Below, piece after piece: positions 1 to 8,774 of a DNA stretch of 43,017 nucleotides. The stretch is from positions 1-43,017 of the forward strand of contig JALERL010000114.1 of the NCBI GenBank assembly GCA_022764465.1, given 5' to 3'. Made by a program: the position numbers and the translations under genes. The stretch comes from Lachnospiraceae bacterium (GTDB lineage Bacteria > Bacillota > Clostridia > Lachnospirales > Lachnospiraceae). Position 1 is the stretch's first letter, and every line of letters begins with the position of its first letter. The notes under the pieces are model-generated. The model had not been told where the DNA came from. It saw only the letters and a list, made by a program, of their open reading frames with translations, and made no database searches.

Positions 1-35
1 TATTTTACAAAATCGGAATTCTATGAGGTGCGATA

Positions 36-297
36 ATGCAAGATATTATGAAGGTTAATCAGAAAGAATATAAAATTGTGAAGTTGTTAGGACATGGAAA
101 AGGTGGTTATTCTTATTTAGCAGAACAAAATGATTATTATAGATTATTTTCCGACTAATTTCATTGTACAAAATGAACAGATTTTTTATATTGACTACGA
201 ATGTAACAATTACATGGATGAATGGAATTTTGAAAATTGGGGAATTAAGTATTGGTTTAAGACACAAGAATTTATTGATTATGTGAAGCAGCATTAG
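36..297 (+). pseudogene. Remnant of a small kinase-like (APH/protein-kinase fold) gene
   Basis: Two pieces of one protein are visible in different frames. From ATG 36 a 40-residue reading frame starts with a kinase-like N-terminus: a KEYKIVKLLGHGKGGYSYL stretch that looks like a glycine-rich nucleotide loop, ending at TAA 156-158. In another frame, from about 142 to TAG 295-297, comes a kinase-like C-terminus beginning DYFPTNFIV and then YIDYE, which resembles the catalytic-loop D..P.N and the metal-binding D of aminoglycoside phosphotransferase-like kinases. The middle of the fold is missing, roughly a hundred residues judged from family size. The simplest reading is an internal deletion that also shifted the frame. 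A possible ribosome site (tgaggtg) precedes ATG 36. The stretch is more AT-rich than its neighbours. The family assignment comes from motifs only. Confidence 0.6.
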
Positions 298-356
298 TTA
301 TACAACTTTTAGCTTGTAAGGTTAAACAGCCGAAAATATAAAACTGGGAGAAAACT

Positions 357-1196
357 ATGTATCAATTATTTCCCGACAAAGATGTAAAATGTACTAGAAT
401 AAGCATACCCTGCAGGGACGGCAGAAACATGCCGGCTCTTGTTGTCACACCAAAGATTCCGAGAAAACATGCACCGGGAATCCTATGGATACACGGTGGC
501 GGTTACATGACAGGAATGAAAGAAATGGTATATATGTCAAGGGCAATCGATCTGGTGAAAAATTATGGAGCAACCGTGATTTCGCCGGGATACCGGCTTT
601 CCATCCGAAAGCCATATCCGGCTGCCATAGAAGATTGCTATGATGCATTATTGTATCTGAAGAATCATGCCAGCGAGCTGGAAATCAACAGAGATCAGAT
701 CATGGCAGGCGGAGAGAGCGCAGGCGGCGGTTTGTGTGCTGCTTTATGCATGATGGCAAGAGACACAGGAGAGGTAAATATTGCTTATCAGATGCCTTTG
801 TATCCGATGCTTGATAATTTTGATACGGAAACATCTGCGGATAATCATGGGAAAGTGTGGAATACCAAAAAAAATCATATTGCATGGAAGCTTTATTTAA
901 GGAAGGATGCATGGAAAAAGGTATCACCTTATGCCGCTGCTGCAAGACAGAACGATTATACAGGTCTTCCACCGGCATATAGTTTTGTGGGAGACGGAGA
1001 ACCCTTTTATGCAGAGACATGCACCTATATAAACAATCTGAAAATGGCGGGAATTGAGGCAAAACTGGATGTTTATCACGGCAATATGCATGCGTTTGAC
1101 ATGATGAAGCCCAAGCTTGCAATCAGCAGACAGGCGGCTTGGGCGTTTAACCGGCATTTTGAATATGCAAGGAACCATTATTTTGCAAAGAATTGA
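357..1196 (+). CDS. Alpha/beta hydrolase, esterase/lipase of the HSL-like family
   Basis: This 279-residue protein is a cytoplasmic carboxylesterase-type hydrolase with no signal peptide. The oxyanion-hole motif HGGG lies at residues 46-49, the nucleophile elbow GESAG at 119-123 (Ser121) and the catalytic His in NMHAFD at about 245. The acid position reads VGDGEPF near 211-217. In many relatives this is an Asp followed by Pro; here the residue before Pro is Glu215, with Asp213 as the alternative acid. Length fits the family. ATG 357 is preceded by a gggag ribosome site at suitable spacing. The natural substrate cannot be read from sequence; short-chain acyl esters or acetylated sugars are typical. 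It stands alone, in the same direction as the two following redox genes. Confidence 0.85.
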   Translation: MYQLFPDKDVKCTRISIPCRDGRNMPALVVTPKIPRKHAPGILWIHGGGYMTGMKEMVYMSRAIDLVKNYGATVISPGYRLSIRKPYPAAIEDCYDALLYLKNHASELEINRDQIMAGGESAGGGLCAALCMMARDTGEVNIAYQMPLYPMLDNFDTETSADNHGKVWNTKKNHIAWKLYLRKDAWKKVSPYAAAARQNDYTGLPPAYSFVGDGEPFYAETCTYINNLKMAGIEAKLDVYHGNMHAFDMMKPKLAISRQAAWAFNRHFEYARNHYFAKN

Positions 1197-1257
1197 TGAT
1201 GTACGACGATGACAATACGATTTAAAAATCGAAAGGTTGTGCAGGAATGGAGATCAT

Positions 1258-1587
1258 ATGAAGATAGTATTAATACATGGGCAGAGCCATAAGGGTTCAA
1301 CGTATCACATCGCCCGCATGCTGGCAGAAAAAATAAACGGAGAAATACATTATGAAAAGCTAAAGCCACTCACAGATGCAATCGATGAAGCGGACGTGAT
1401 TATCTTAGCCAGTACGGTTTACGTATATCATGCGACCGGAGCAATGAAGGCATTTTTAGACCATTACGGATACAGATGGATGGTGCATTGCCCGGAAGAA
1501 TCTATGTTTAGAAAACAAGGGGTATGTATCTCTACGGCGGCAGGCGCAGGGATGAAACCGACGAATAAAGATATGATGGACAGGTAA
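1258..1587 (+). CDS. Truncated NAD(P)H-dependent flavodoxin-fold oxidoreductase
   Basis: The 109-residue product begins MKIVLIHGQSHKGST, the phosphate-binding loop of the flavodoxin-like FMN reductase family. It continues through ADVIILASTVYVYHATGA, the second flavin-contact strand and loop, and ends abruptly after GVCISTAAGAGM with a TAA. Members are usually about 170-200 residues, so the last third is absent. I saw no continuation in other frames before the next gene. ATG 1258 is preferred over upstream TTG 1237 because a ribosome-site-like aggaatggag sits just before it and the family starts at this MKI. It may be a decaying gene or a shortened but folded protein. The neighbouring aldo-keto reductase suggests a small redox group. 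Confidence 0.65.
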   Translation: MKIVLIHGQSHKGSTYHIARMLAEKINGEIHYEKLKPLTDAIDEADVIILASTVYVYHATGAMKAFLDHYGYRWMVHCPEESMFRKQGVCISTAAGAGMKPTNKDMMDR

Positions 1588-1637
1588 AAAGAGACCTTGG
1601 TGACAGAAAAGTGAAAAGGGAGAAGGAAAGCGTACAT

Positions 1638-2816
1638 ATGTTATATAGAACGAATCAGCGGAATGGACAAAAATTATCGATCTTAGGCTATGGCTGCCTG
1701 CGGTATTCCAAAAAGGGAACAGCCATTGATCAGGAAAAGGCAGAAAAGGAGATGGCGTATGCGATCGAGCAGGGGGTCAATTACTTTGATACCGCCTATA
1801 CCTATGGCGGCAGTGAGGAATGTCTTGGAAAGTTCCTTGCCAAAGGCTACCGGGATAAGGTGAATATCGCGACAAAGCTGCCACATTATTATGTGAAAAA
1901 ACAGGGTGATATGGATCGGTATTTTAACGAACAGTTGCAGCGTCTGCAGACCGATCATATCGAATATTATCTGATGCATATGTTAAATGATATCGCAACC
2001 TGGGAGCGCCTGGTATCGCTTGGAATCACGGACTGGATCGAGGAGAAGAAGAAAAGCGGACAGATCGGGCAGATCGGTTTCTCGTTTCACGGAGGAACGG
2101 AGCAGTTTTGTAAGATTATCGATGCGTATGACTGGGATTTCTGCCAGATTCAGTATAACTATATGGATGAATACACACAGGCAGGAACAGCAGGACTAGA
2201 ATATGCCAATAAGAAGGGAATGCCGGTTATCATCATGGAGCCGCTTCGGGGCGGAAGACTGGTAAATGCCCTGCCACAGGGCGCAAAAAAGATATTTGCG
2301 GAAGCAGAGCCAAAACGGAGTGCTGCGGAATGGGGACTGCGTTGGATCTGGAACCATCCGCAGGTAAATGTGATCTTATCCGGAATGAATGACATCGAAC
2401 AGGTAAAAGAAAATGTAAGGATTGCTTCAGAGACCAAAGCGGATAGCTTTACGAAGGAAGATCAGGAAGTGATCGAACGGGTGAAAAAAGAGATCAACCG
2501 CCATATCAAAGTGCCGTGTACCGGTTGCAGCTACTGCATGCCATGTCCGCAGGGGGTAGATATTCCAACCTGCTTTGCAGCTTACAATACCAGATATACA
2601 GATAGCTGGTTTGCGGGAATGAAGGCATACTTCATGTGTACCACCTTAAAGACGAATCCGACCGTAGCATCAAAGTGCATCGGATGCGGAAAGTGCGAGC
2701 GGAGATGTCCGCAAGGCATCCATGTGAGGGAGGAATTAAAGCAGGTAAAAAAACATATGGAGAATCCAATTTATAAGATTGCAAAGGTAGCTGCGGGCTT
2801 TATCGGAAAGTATTAA
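1638..2816 (+). CDS. Aldo/keto reductase with C-terminal 4Fe-4S ferredoxin domain
   Basis: The product has 392 residues. The N-terminal part is an aldo/keto reductase TIM barrel with the full catalytic tetrad: Asp51 (in FDTAYTYG), Tyr56, Lys80 (in ATKLP) and His114 (in YLMHM). The C-terminal part carries two cysteine clusters, CTGCSYCMPCPQG and CIGCGKCERRCPQG, typical of ferredoxin-like iron-sulfur sites. This fused architecture is common in anaerobic Firmicutes, and the protein probably reduces a small carbonyl or related substrate with a link to an electron carrier. ATG 1638 (MLYRTNQ) is chosen because homologues begin this way and a ggagaagga ribosome site precedes it; a GTG at 1611 would add nine poorly supported residues. 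The substrate is unknown. Confidence 0.85.
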   Translation: MLYRTNQRNGQKLSILGYGCLRYSKKGTAIDQEKAEKEMAYAIEQGVNYFDTAYTYGGSEECLGKFLAKGYRDKVNIATKLPHYYVKKQGDMDRYFNEQLQRLQTDHIEYYLMHMLNDIATWERLVSLGITDWIEEKKKSGQIGQIGFSFHGGTEQFCKIIDAYDWDFCQIQYNYMDEYTQAGTAGLEYANKKGMPVIIMEPLRGGRLVNALPQGAKKIFAEAEPKRSAAEWGLRWIWNHPQVNVILSGMNDIEQVKENVRIASETKADSFTKEDQEVIERVKKEINRHIKVPCTGCSYCMPCPQGVDIPTCFAAYNTRYTDSWFAGMKAYFMCTTLKTNPTVASKCIGCGKCERRCPQGIHVREELKQVKKHMENPIYKIAKVAAGFIGKY

Positions 2817-2843
2817 ACTGAAATTTAAGAAAGAAAAAGGAAA

Positions 2844-2870
2844 TTGACACATTTGACAGAATATTATAAA
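2844..2870 (+). promoter_or_regulatory. Possible promoter ahead of the dgt-dnaG-rpoD run
   Basis: A perfect TTGACA lies at 2844-2849 and a second TTGACA at 2853-2858, followed by a TATTATAAA tract at 2862-2870. The spacing from the first -35 to TATAAA is 15 nt, shorter than ideal. The site is plausible but not certain. It sits in the 150-nt gap before a tightly spaced five-gene run. Confidence 0.4.
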
Positions 2871-2969
2871 CAGAGGGATTTTTCCTCATGACAGACAATT
2901 CGATTACATGAAAGTGTTGATACACACCAAAGAGCGACCACATGGTGCATCCGGGAGGTGGTAGCAGAG

Positions 2970-3977
2970 ATGATAATTCGTGAGAGGATGGAGCAGTTAG
3001 AGCATACCCTGCTTAGTCCATATGCAACCTTAAGTGAGAATTCTGTCGGAAGAGACAGAGAAGAACCACAGTGTGATATACGTCCGGTGTTTCAAAGAGA
3101 CCGGGACCGGATCTTACACTGTAAGGCATTCCGGCGGCTGAAAAATAAGACACAGGTCTTTTTAACGCCGCGCGGAGATCATTACCGGACGAGATTATCC
3201 CATACCTTAGAGGTATCCCAGAATGCAAGAACGATTGCGAAGGCACTCAGACTGAATGAAGATCTGGTGGAAGCGATCGCGTTAGGGCATGATCTGGGGC
3301 ATACACCGTACGGACATGCGGGCGAGAGTGTGTTAAACCGGCTCTGTGAGGGCGGCTTTAAGCACAACAAGCAGAGTGTAAGGATTGTAGAAAAGTTAGA
3401 GAAAAACGGGGAAGGACTGAATCTTACCTGGGAGGTACGCGATGGCATTTTAAATCATCAGACCAGTACGATGCCACATACCCTAGAAGGCAAGATCGTA
3501 CGTTTTTCGGATAAGATCGCTTATATCAATCACGATATTGATGATGCGATCCGAGGAAAGATCCTGCGGGAAGAAGATATACCGTTTGAATTAAGAGCGA
3601 CATTGGGGGATTCGACAACTACAAGGCTGGACACCCTGATACATAATATAATTACAAACAGTATGGATAAGAACGACATTATCATGTCGCCGGAGGTACA
3701 TGAAGCAATGCTGGATCTGCGGAAGTTCATGTTTACGCATGTCTACCGGAATCCGATTGCAAAGGGAGAAGAGGATAAGGCGAAGGATCTGTTGGAGCGG
3801 CTGTTTTATTTTTACATGGAGCATCCGATGGAGATGGCGCCACAGTTTACGAAGATGATTGCAGAAGGGGAAGCGAAAGACCGCGTGGTATGTGATTACA
3901 TCGCGGGAATGACAGACCAGTATGCAACGACAAAATATATGGAATACTATGTTCCAAAAGCTTGGCAGGTGAACTAA
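2970..3977 (+). CDS. dgt: dGTPase-like HD-domain dNTP triphosphohydrolase
   Basis: This 335-residue HD-superfamily protein is expected to hydrolyse dNTPs to nucleoside plus triphosphate and so limit dNTP pools. Metal-binding residues are visible: His78 (in RLSHTLEV), His107-Asp108 (in LGHDLGHTPYGH) and a later Asp in FSDKIAYINHDID. The early segment DIRPVFQRDRDRILHCKAFRRL is typical of the dGTPase-like family. ATG 2970 is preferred over GTG 2958, because the gggagg ribosome site at 2953-2958 overlaps the GTG and family proteins start at MIIRE. The stop codon is 3 nt before dnaG, so the two are surely co-transcribed. Placing a dNTPase next to primase and sigma-A is a common Clostridia arrangement. 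Confidence 0.9.
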   Translation: MIIRERMEQLEHTLLSPYATLSENSVGRDREEPQCDIRPVFQRDRDRILHCKAFRRLKNKTQVFLTPRGDHYRTRLSHTLEVSQNARTIAKALRLNEDLVEAIALGHDLGHTPYGHAGESVLNRLCEGGFKHNKQSVRIVEKLEKNGEGLNLTWEVRDGILNHQTSTMPHTLEGKIVRFSDKIAYINHDIDDAIRGKILREEDIPFELRATLGDSTTTRLDTLIHNIITNSMDKNDIIMSPEVHEAMLDLRKFMFTHVYRNPIAKGEEDKAKDLLERLFYFYMEHPMEMAPQFTKMIAEGEAKDRVVCDYIAGMTDQYATTKYMEYYVPKAWQVN

Positions 3978-3980
3978 CAG

Positions 3981-5759
3981 ATGGCATTTTATTCAGATGA
4001 ACTGATTGAAGAGGTTCGCTCGCGGAATGATATTGTGGATGTAATATCGGGCTATGTAAGACTTCAGAAAAAGGGAAGTACCTATTTTGGACTATGCCCG
4101 TTTCATAATGAGAAAACAGGATCGTTTTCCGTGTCCCCGGCAAAGCAGATGTATTACTGTTTTGGCTGTGGTGCGGGAGGAAATGTATTCACGTTTCTGA
4201 TGCAGTATGAGAATTTTACGTTTCCGGAGGCGATGCAGGCACTGGCAGAGCGTGTTGGTGTCGAGCTGCCTAAGGAAGAGATCACGCCGCAGGCGAGAAA
4301 AGAAGCAGACAGGCGTCAGCGCATCTTAGAGATTAATAAAGTCGCAGCGAAGTATTATTATGTAATGCTGCGTAACAATGGAGGAAAGCGTGCACTCGAC
4401 TATTTTCATAAGAGAGAACTGTCGGATGCAACGATACAGAAGTTTGGGCTTGGCTCATCCGGTCAGTACAGCGACGGATTATACCGTTACCTGCGTGGGC
4501 AGGGATATGAGGATGAGATCCTAAAGGATACCGGACTTGTGACGATCGATGAAGCACGGGGCGGACGGGATAAGTTCTGGAACCGTGCGATGTTCCCGAT
4601 TATGGATGTCCATAATAAGGTCATCGGCTTCGGCGGGCGTGTCATGGGAGACGGCGAGCCGAAGTATTTGAACTCACCGGAGACGATGGTGTTTGATAAG
4701 AGCAGGAATCTGTTCGGACTTAATTTTGCAAGACTGAGCAAAAAGCCGCAGATCCTTTTGTGTGAGGGTTATATGGATGTGATCGCATTGCATCAGGCTG
4801 GCTTTGACAATGCGGTGGCTTCGCTTGGAACGGCATTTACGATCGGACATGCCAATCTGTTGAAGCGTTATACGAGTGAAGTTTATCTGACCTTTGACAG
4901 TGATGGCGCTGGCATCCGGGCAGCACTCCGTGCGATCCCGATCTGCAAGGAAGCGGGACTGACCACGAAGGTGATCAATATGAAGCCATACAAGGATCCG
5001 GATGAGTTTATTAAGGCACTCGGTGCCGAAGAGTACGAGAAGCGTATCGAGCAGGCGGAGAACAGCTTTCTATTCGAGATCCGTGTCTTAGAACAGAACT
5101 TTGATATGACAGATCCGGAGAGCAAGACCGCATTTTATAATGAAGTTGCCAAAAAGCTTTTGGGATTTACTGAAGAATTAGAGCGGAACAATTATATTGA
5201 TGCGGTGGCGGAGAAGTATCAGATCGGCTACGAGAATCTGCGGAATTTAGTCAACCATTTCGGAACGATGGGCGGAATGGTGAAGGAACGGACACCGTTA
5301 AAGTCCGGTGTCAATGAGCGGAAGAAAAAAGAGGATGGAATGAAGCAGTCCCAGAAGCTGCTTCTTACCTGGATGATCGAAGACGGAAGGATCGCAGAGA
5401 TCATCCGGCAATACATCACACCGGAGGATTTTACCGAAGAGATTTTTCAAAAGACGGCGCAGATCCTTTATGAACAATTAGACAGTGATAAGGTAAACCC
5501 GGCACAGATTATCAGTATGTTTGAAAATGAAGACGAACAGCGGGAGATTGCAGATCTGTTTCATGCATCCATAAAGGAAGTCGAAAGTAAGGCGGAAAAG
5601 GAGAAGGCGTTAAAGGAAACGATCCTGCGTGTAAAAGACAACAGTATCACCCACCGTTCGGCAGGCTTATCACCGACAGATATTGCCGGAATGCAGCAGC
5701 TTGTAACGGGAAAAAGGCAGCTTGAGCAGCTGAAAAAACTGCATATTTCTATTGATTAA
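3981..5759 (+). CDS. dnaG: DNA primase
   Basis: The 592-residue protein makes RNA primers for DNA replication together with the replicative helicase. The N-terminal CHC2 zinc finger uses Cys39, His42, Cys60 and Cys63 (CPFH ... YYCFGCG). The catalytic core follows with a Toprim motif, ILLCEGYMDVIALHQAG, and an acidic LTFDSDGAG motif. The C-terminal region (about residue 440 onward) corresponds to the helicase-binding domain. Length is normal for a Firmicute primase. Only 3 nt separate it from dgt, and rpoD follows after 42 nt, giving the classic primase/sigma factor macromolecular-synthesis operon order. I see no internal promoter or terminator in that gap. Confidence 0.97.
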   Translation: MAFYSDELIEEVRSRNDIVDVISGYVRLQKKGSTYFGLCPFHNEKTGSFSVSPAKQMYYCFGCGAGGNVFTFLMQYENFTFPEAMQALAERVGVELPKEEITPQARKEADRRQRILEINKVAAKYYYVMLRNNGGKRALDYFHKRELSDATIQKFGLGSSGQYSDGLYRYLRGQGYEDEILKDTGLVTIDEARGGRDKFWNRAMFPIMDVHNKVIGFGGRVMGDGEPKYLNSPETMVFDKSRNLFGLNFARLSKKPQILLCEGYMDVIALHQAGFDNAVASLGTAFTIGHANLLKRYTSEVYLTFDSDGAGIRAALRAIPICKEAGLTTKVINMKPYKDPDEFIKALGAEEYEKRIEQAENSFLFEIRVLEQNFDMTDPESKTAFYNEVAKKLLGFTEELERNNYIDAVAEKYQIGYENLRNLVNHFGTMGGMVKERTPLKSGVNERKKKEDGMKQSQKLLLTWMIEDGRIAEIIRQYITPEDFTEEIFQKTAQILYEQLDSDKVNPAQIISMFENEDEQREIADLFHASIKEVESKAEKEKALKETILRVKDNSITHRSAGLSPTDIAGMQQLVTGKRQLEQLKKLHISID

Positions 5760-5801
5760 GGACAAAATAGTAACGATGGCGAGAGCCTGAGAGGAAGAAA
5801 A

Positions 5802-7088
5802 ATGGAAGAAAAGAAGACAGCGAAAAGTACAAAAAACGAAAAGAACAATGTAGCAGATAAGGCGCAGGAGGAAAAAAAGGCGAAGTTTTCCGAAAAGCTC
5901 CAGCAGTTATTAGAGATTGCGAAAAAGAAGAAAAATATGCTGGAATATCAGGAGATCAACGACTACTTCCGCGATATGGAATTAGATGCCGAGCAGTTAG
6001 AGAAGATCTTAGACTTCTTAGAGGCACACAATGTGGATGTCCTGCGTATTACCGAGGATGATGACGATGTTGATGATGATATTATCTTAGAAGAAGAGGA
6101 AGAAGTAGAGGTAGAGAAGATCGACCTTTCTGTTCCTGATGGTGTTTCCATCGAAGATCCGGTACGTATGTACTTAAAGGAGATCGGTAAAGTGCCGCTT
6201 TTAAGTGCGGAGGAAGAGATCACACTTGCACAGCATATGGAAGAAGGCATGGTAGCAACAGAGAAGATCAACGTGTTACGTGGCCGTCTTGAAAATGCTT
6301 CCGAGGAAGAAAAGGCAGAGATCGAAAGTGAGATCAAGGAGTTACAGAAGACGGCTTACGTTGGGGAAGAGTCCAAGAAGCGTCTGGCAGAGGCGAACCT
6401 TCGTCTGGTTGTAAGTATTGCAAAGCGTTATGTGGGACGTGGAATGCTGTTCCTTGACCTGATCCAGGAAGGTAATCTCGGACTGATCAAGGCAGTTGAA
6501 AAGTTCGATTATCGTAAGGGATATAAGTTCTCTACCTATGCAACATGGTGGATCCGTCAGGCGATCACAAGAGCAATCGCAGATCAGGCAAGAACGATCC
6601 GTATTCCGGTGCATATGGTTGAGACGATCAACAAGCTGATCCGTGTTTCAAGACAGTTATTACAGGAGTTAGGACGTGAACCGACTCCGGAAGAGATCGC
6701 AGCAGAGATGAACATGCCGGTAGACCGTGTACGTGAGATCCTTAAGATCTCACAGGAGCCGGTTTCCTTAGAGACCCCGATCGGTGAGGAAGAGGATTCC
6801 CATCTGGGAGACTTTATCCAGGATGATAATGTACCTGTTCCGGCAGATGCGGCAGCATTTACCCTGTTAAAGGAACAGCTTCAGGAAGTGCTTGAGACAC
6901 TGACTGAGAGAGAGCAGAAGGTACTTACCTTACGATTCGGCTTAGAGGATGGACGTGCAAGAACGTTAGAGGAAGTTGGTAAGGAATTCAATGTTACCAG
7001 AGAGCGTATCCGTCAGATCGAAGCAAAGGCACTGCGCAAGCTGCGTCATCCGAGCAGAAGCCGCAAGTTAAAAGATTATCTGGAGTAA
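5802..7088 (+). CDS. rpoD: Primary RNA polymerase sigma factor (sigma-A/sigma-70)
   Basis: The 428-residue housekeeping sigma factor directs RNA polymerase to -35/-10 promoters. After a lysine-rich start and an acidic linker ([18 protein letters not shown]) comes region 1.2 ([16 protein letters not shown]). Region 2 includes the -10-recognising helix [14 protein letters not shown]. Region 3 ([13 protein letters not shown]) and region 4 with the -35-binding helix-turn-helix ([20 protein letters not shown]) close the protein. ATG 5802 lies behind an aggaagaaaa ribosome site. It is downstream of dnaG and 7 nt upstream of trmK, so it probably shares a transcript with both. Confidence 0.97.
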   Translation: MEEKKTAKSTKNEKNNVADKAQEEKKAKFSEKLQQLLEIAKKKKNMLEYQEINDYFRDMELDAEQLEKILDFLEAHNVDVLRITEDDDDVDDDIILEEEEEVEVEKIDLSVPDGVSIEDPVRMYLKEIGKVPLLSAEEEITLAQHMEEGMVATEKINVLRGRLENASEEEKAEIESEIKELQKTAYVGEESKKRLAEANLRLVVSIAKRYVGRGMLFLDLIQEGNLGLIKAVEKFDYRKGYKFSTYATWWIRQAITRAIADQARTIRIPVHMVETINKLIRVSRQLLQELGREPTPEEIAAEMNMPVDRVREILKISQEPVSLETPIGEEEDSHLGDFIQDDNVPVPADAAAFTLLKEQLQEVLETLTEREQKVLTLRFGLEDGRARTLEEVGKEFNVTRERIRQIEAKALRKLRHPSRSRKLKDYLE

Positions 7089-7095
7089 GGCGAAC

Positions 7096-7851
7096 ATGAT
7101 AAAACTTTCAAAACGGTTACAGGCAGTGGCAGACCTTGTATCGGAAGGCAGCCGTGTCTGTGATGTTGGGACCGATCATGGTTATATACCGATCTATCTG
7201 GTCGGAATACATAAGATTCCGTCTGCACTTGCGATGGATGTGAACGAAGGGCCGCTTTTGCGCGCAAAAGAGCATATTGCAGCACAGAATATGACGGATG
7301 CAGTATCAACCCGGAGATCGGATGGATTAAAAGCGTTACTGCCGGATGAAGCGGATTCGGTTGTGATCGCCGGCATGGGCGGCGGGCTTATGATCCGTAT
7401 TTTAGAAGAGAGCGCAGGGAAGCTTTCGACTATCCGGGAACTGATCTTACAGCCGCAGTCGGATATTGCACTGGTAAGGAAATATATCCGTACACATGGA
7501 TTTGCCATCGTAGCACAGGATATGGTATATGAGGATGGAAAATACTATGTGATGTTTCGGTGTGTACATGCGGATATGTGCGAAAACGGCTTATCGGGTG
7601 AAGAAAAACCGGATGCAGGAAATCTGGCACTTTATGACCGCTATGGCAGACAGCTGATCGAAGCAAAGCATCCCGTACTGGTGGATTTTTTGAAAAAAGA
7701 AGAAACACAGCTGATCCAGATACAAAGTTCCTTGGAAAAAACAGAGAAAACAGATGCAATTCTGTCGAGACAAAACGAAGTGTCAGAGAAGCTTCAAATG
7801 ATAGAACAGGCAAGAGAGGAGATGCTTGCGTCATGCAGTGTGGAAAAGTAA
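7096..7851 (+). CDS. trmK: tRNA (adenine(22)-N1)-methyltransferase
   Basis: The 251-residue protein matches the TrmK/YqfN family of class I SAM-dependent methyltransferases, which place N1-methyl on adenine 22 of tRNA. Motif I reads VCDVGTDHGYIPIYLV near residues 22-37. A later DSVVIAGMGGGLM is the family's catalytic-site signature, and ELILQPQSD follows. The C-terminal quarter looks helical and charged, as expected for the coiled-coil tail of this family. The start has a ggagtaagg ribosome site formed across the rpoD stop. The next gene starts inside its last 19 nt, so the pair is translationally coupled, and the trmK-nif3 pairing is widespread in Firmicutes. Confidence 0.93.
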   Translation: MIKLSKRLQAVADLVSEGSRVCDVGTDHGYIPIYLVGIHKIPSALAMDVNEGPLLRAKEHIAAQNMTDAVSTRRSDGLKALLPDEADSVVIAGMGGGLMIRILEESAGKLSTIRELILQPQSDIALVRKYIRTHGFAIVAQDMVYEDGKYYVMFRCVHADMCENGLSGEEKPDAGNLALYDRYGRQLIEAKHPVLVDFLKKEETQLIQIQSSLEKTEKTDAILSRQNEVSEKLQMIEQAREEMLASCSVEK

Positions 7852-8648
7852 CGGAACTGTTAGAAAAACAGTGGATTCCTGCTGAAGCCTGTGACTGGGA
7901 CAATGTAGGACTTCTGGTTGGCAGCAGGGAAAAGGAAGTAAAAAAGATCATGCTTGCATTAGATGCAACCGATGAGGTGATCGATCAGGCAGTTGCGGCG
8001 CAGGCTGATCTGCTGATCACACATCATCCGATGATCTTCCGCGGCATGAAGCGGATCACGGATGGTGATTTTATCGGCAGACGTGTAATGAAGCTGATCC
8101 GCCACGATATATCCTATTACGCGATGCATACAAATTTTGATGTATATGGAATGGGAGATGCGGCAGCAGAACGCCTGGGACTTATCAGTGATGGTGTGCT
8201 GGAATATACCGGATGCCGGGAGAAGGAAGAGCTTGGCATAGATGGCATAGATAGCATAAAAGAACTCGGTATCGGGAAAAAGGGACACTTACCGGAGCAG
8301 ATGACCGTAAAGGAATGTGCAAAGCTTGTAAAAGAGAGATTCGGATTAAACAGTGTCCGATTTTTCGGTGACCCGGAAAAGGTGGTGTCTTATGTGGCAG
8401 TGTCGCCGGGATCCGGAAAAAGTGAGATCGAACCGGCACTTGAAGCAGAAATTGACCTGCTGATTACCGGGGATATTGATCATCACGATGGAATCGATGC
8501 CCTAGCACAGGGACTGGCAGTGATCGATGCAGGACATTACGGGCTGGAGCATATATTTGGAGAATATATGAAGCAGTACCTGGAAAAACAGCTGCCGGAA
8601 CTTACCGTAGTACAGGCAGTGGAGCATGAACCGTTTCAAGTGGTGTGA
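7833..8648 (+). CDS. Nif3-like dinuclear metal centre protein
   Basis: The 271-residue protein belongs to the NIF3/YqfO/YbgI family, which forms a hexameric toroid with a two-metal site. Family members are often labelled GTP cyclohydrolase I type 2, but the function is not firmly settled. Metal-binding signatures are visible: LLITHHPMIFRG, YAMHTNFDVYG with GMGDAAAERLG, and near the C-terminus IDAGHYGLEHIF. The start codon lies within trmK (19-nt overlap). It ends the dense rpoD run and is followed by a roughly 410-nt non-coding gap with inverted repeats. Compared with the longer B. subtilis YqfO it appears to lack the inserted central PII-like domain. Confidence 0.9.
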   Translation: MQCGKVTELLEKQWIPAEACDWDNVGLLVGSREKEVKKIMLALDATDEVIDQAVAAQADLLITHHPMIFRGMKRITDGDFIGRRVMKLIRHDISYYAMHTNFDVYGMGDAAAERLGLISDGVLEYTGCREKEELGIDGIDSIKELGIGKKGHLPEQMTVKECAKLVKERFGLNSVRFFGDPEKVVSYVAVSPGSGKSEIEPALEAEIDLLITGDIDHHDGIDALAQGLAVIDAGHYGLEHIFGEYMKQYLEKQLPELTVVQAVEHEPFQVV

Positions 8649-8652
8649 TAAG

Positions 8653-8731
8653 AATAATTTCGTCAATAGATAAGCAATATGACTGCTTGCAGGCAAATTT
8701 GCTTATCTATTTGACGAATGGTGAAATTATT
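8653..8731. repeat. Long stem-loop just downstream of the nif3-like gene
   Basis: The left arm at 8653-8677 (aataatttcgtcaatagata then agcaa) pairs with the right arm at 8699-8731. The match runs through ttgcttatctat-ttgacg with one extra T and ends with gaaattatt pairing to aataatttc, across a small internal loop (aatggt). The apical loop contains CTGCTTGCAG, itself a short hairpin. It begins only 5 nt after the stop at 8648. It could act as a terminator-like or 3'-end-protecting structure, although no U-tract follows. A related core occurs at 35521-35563, and the aataattYcgtca start recurs at 35648. Confidence 0.65.
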
Positions 8732-8774
8732 GAGTGATGAAATCACGATATAAGAAAAAATTTTAAAAGTATAC

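Noticed and set aside
55-294. Minus-strand open frame of 79 codons opposite the kinase remnant
   Set aside because: AT-rich antisense frame; the plus strand carries recognisable kinase motifs.
7430-7951. Minus-strand open frame of 173 codons
   Set aside because: Antisense to trmK and the nif3-like gene, with a low-complexity Ser/Phe/His-rich product.
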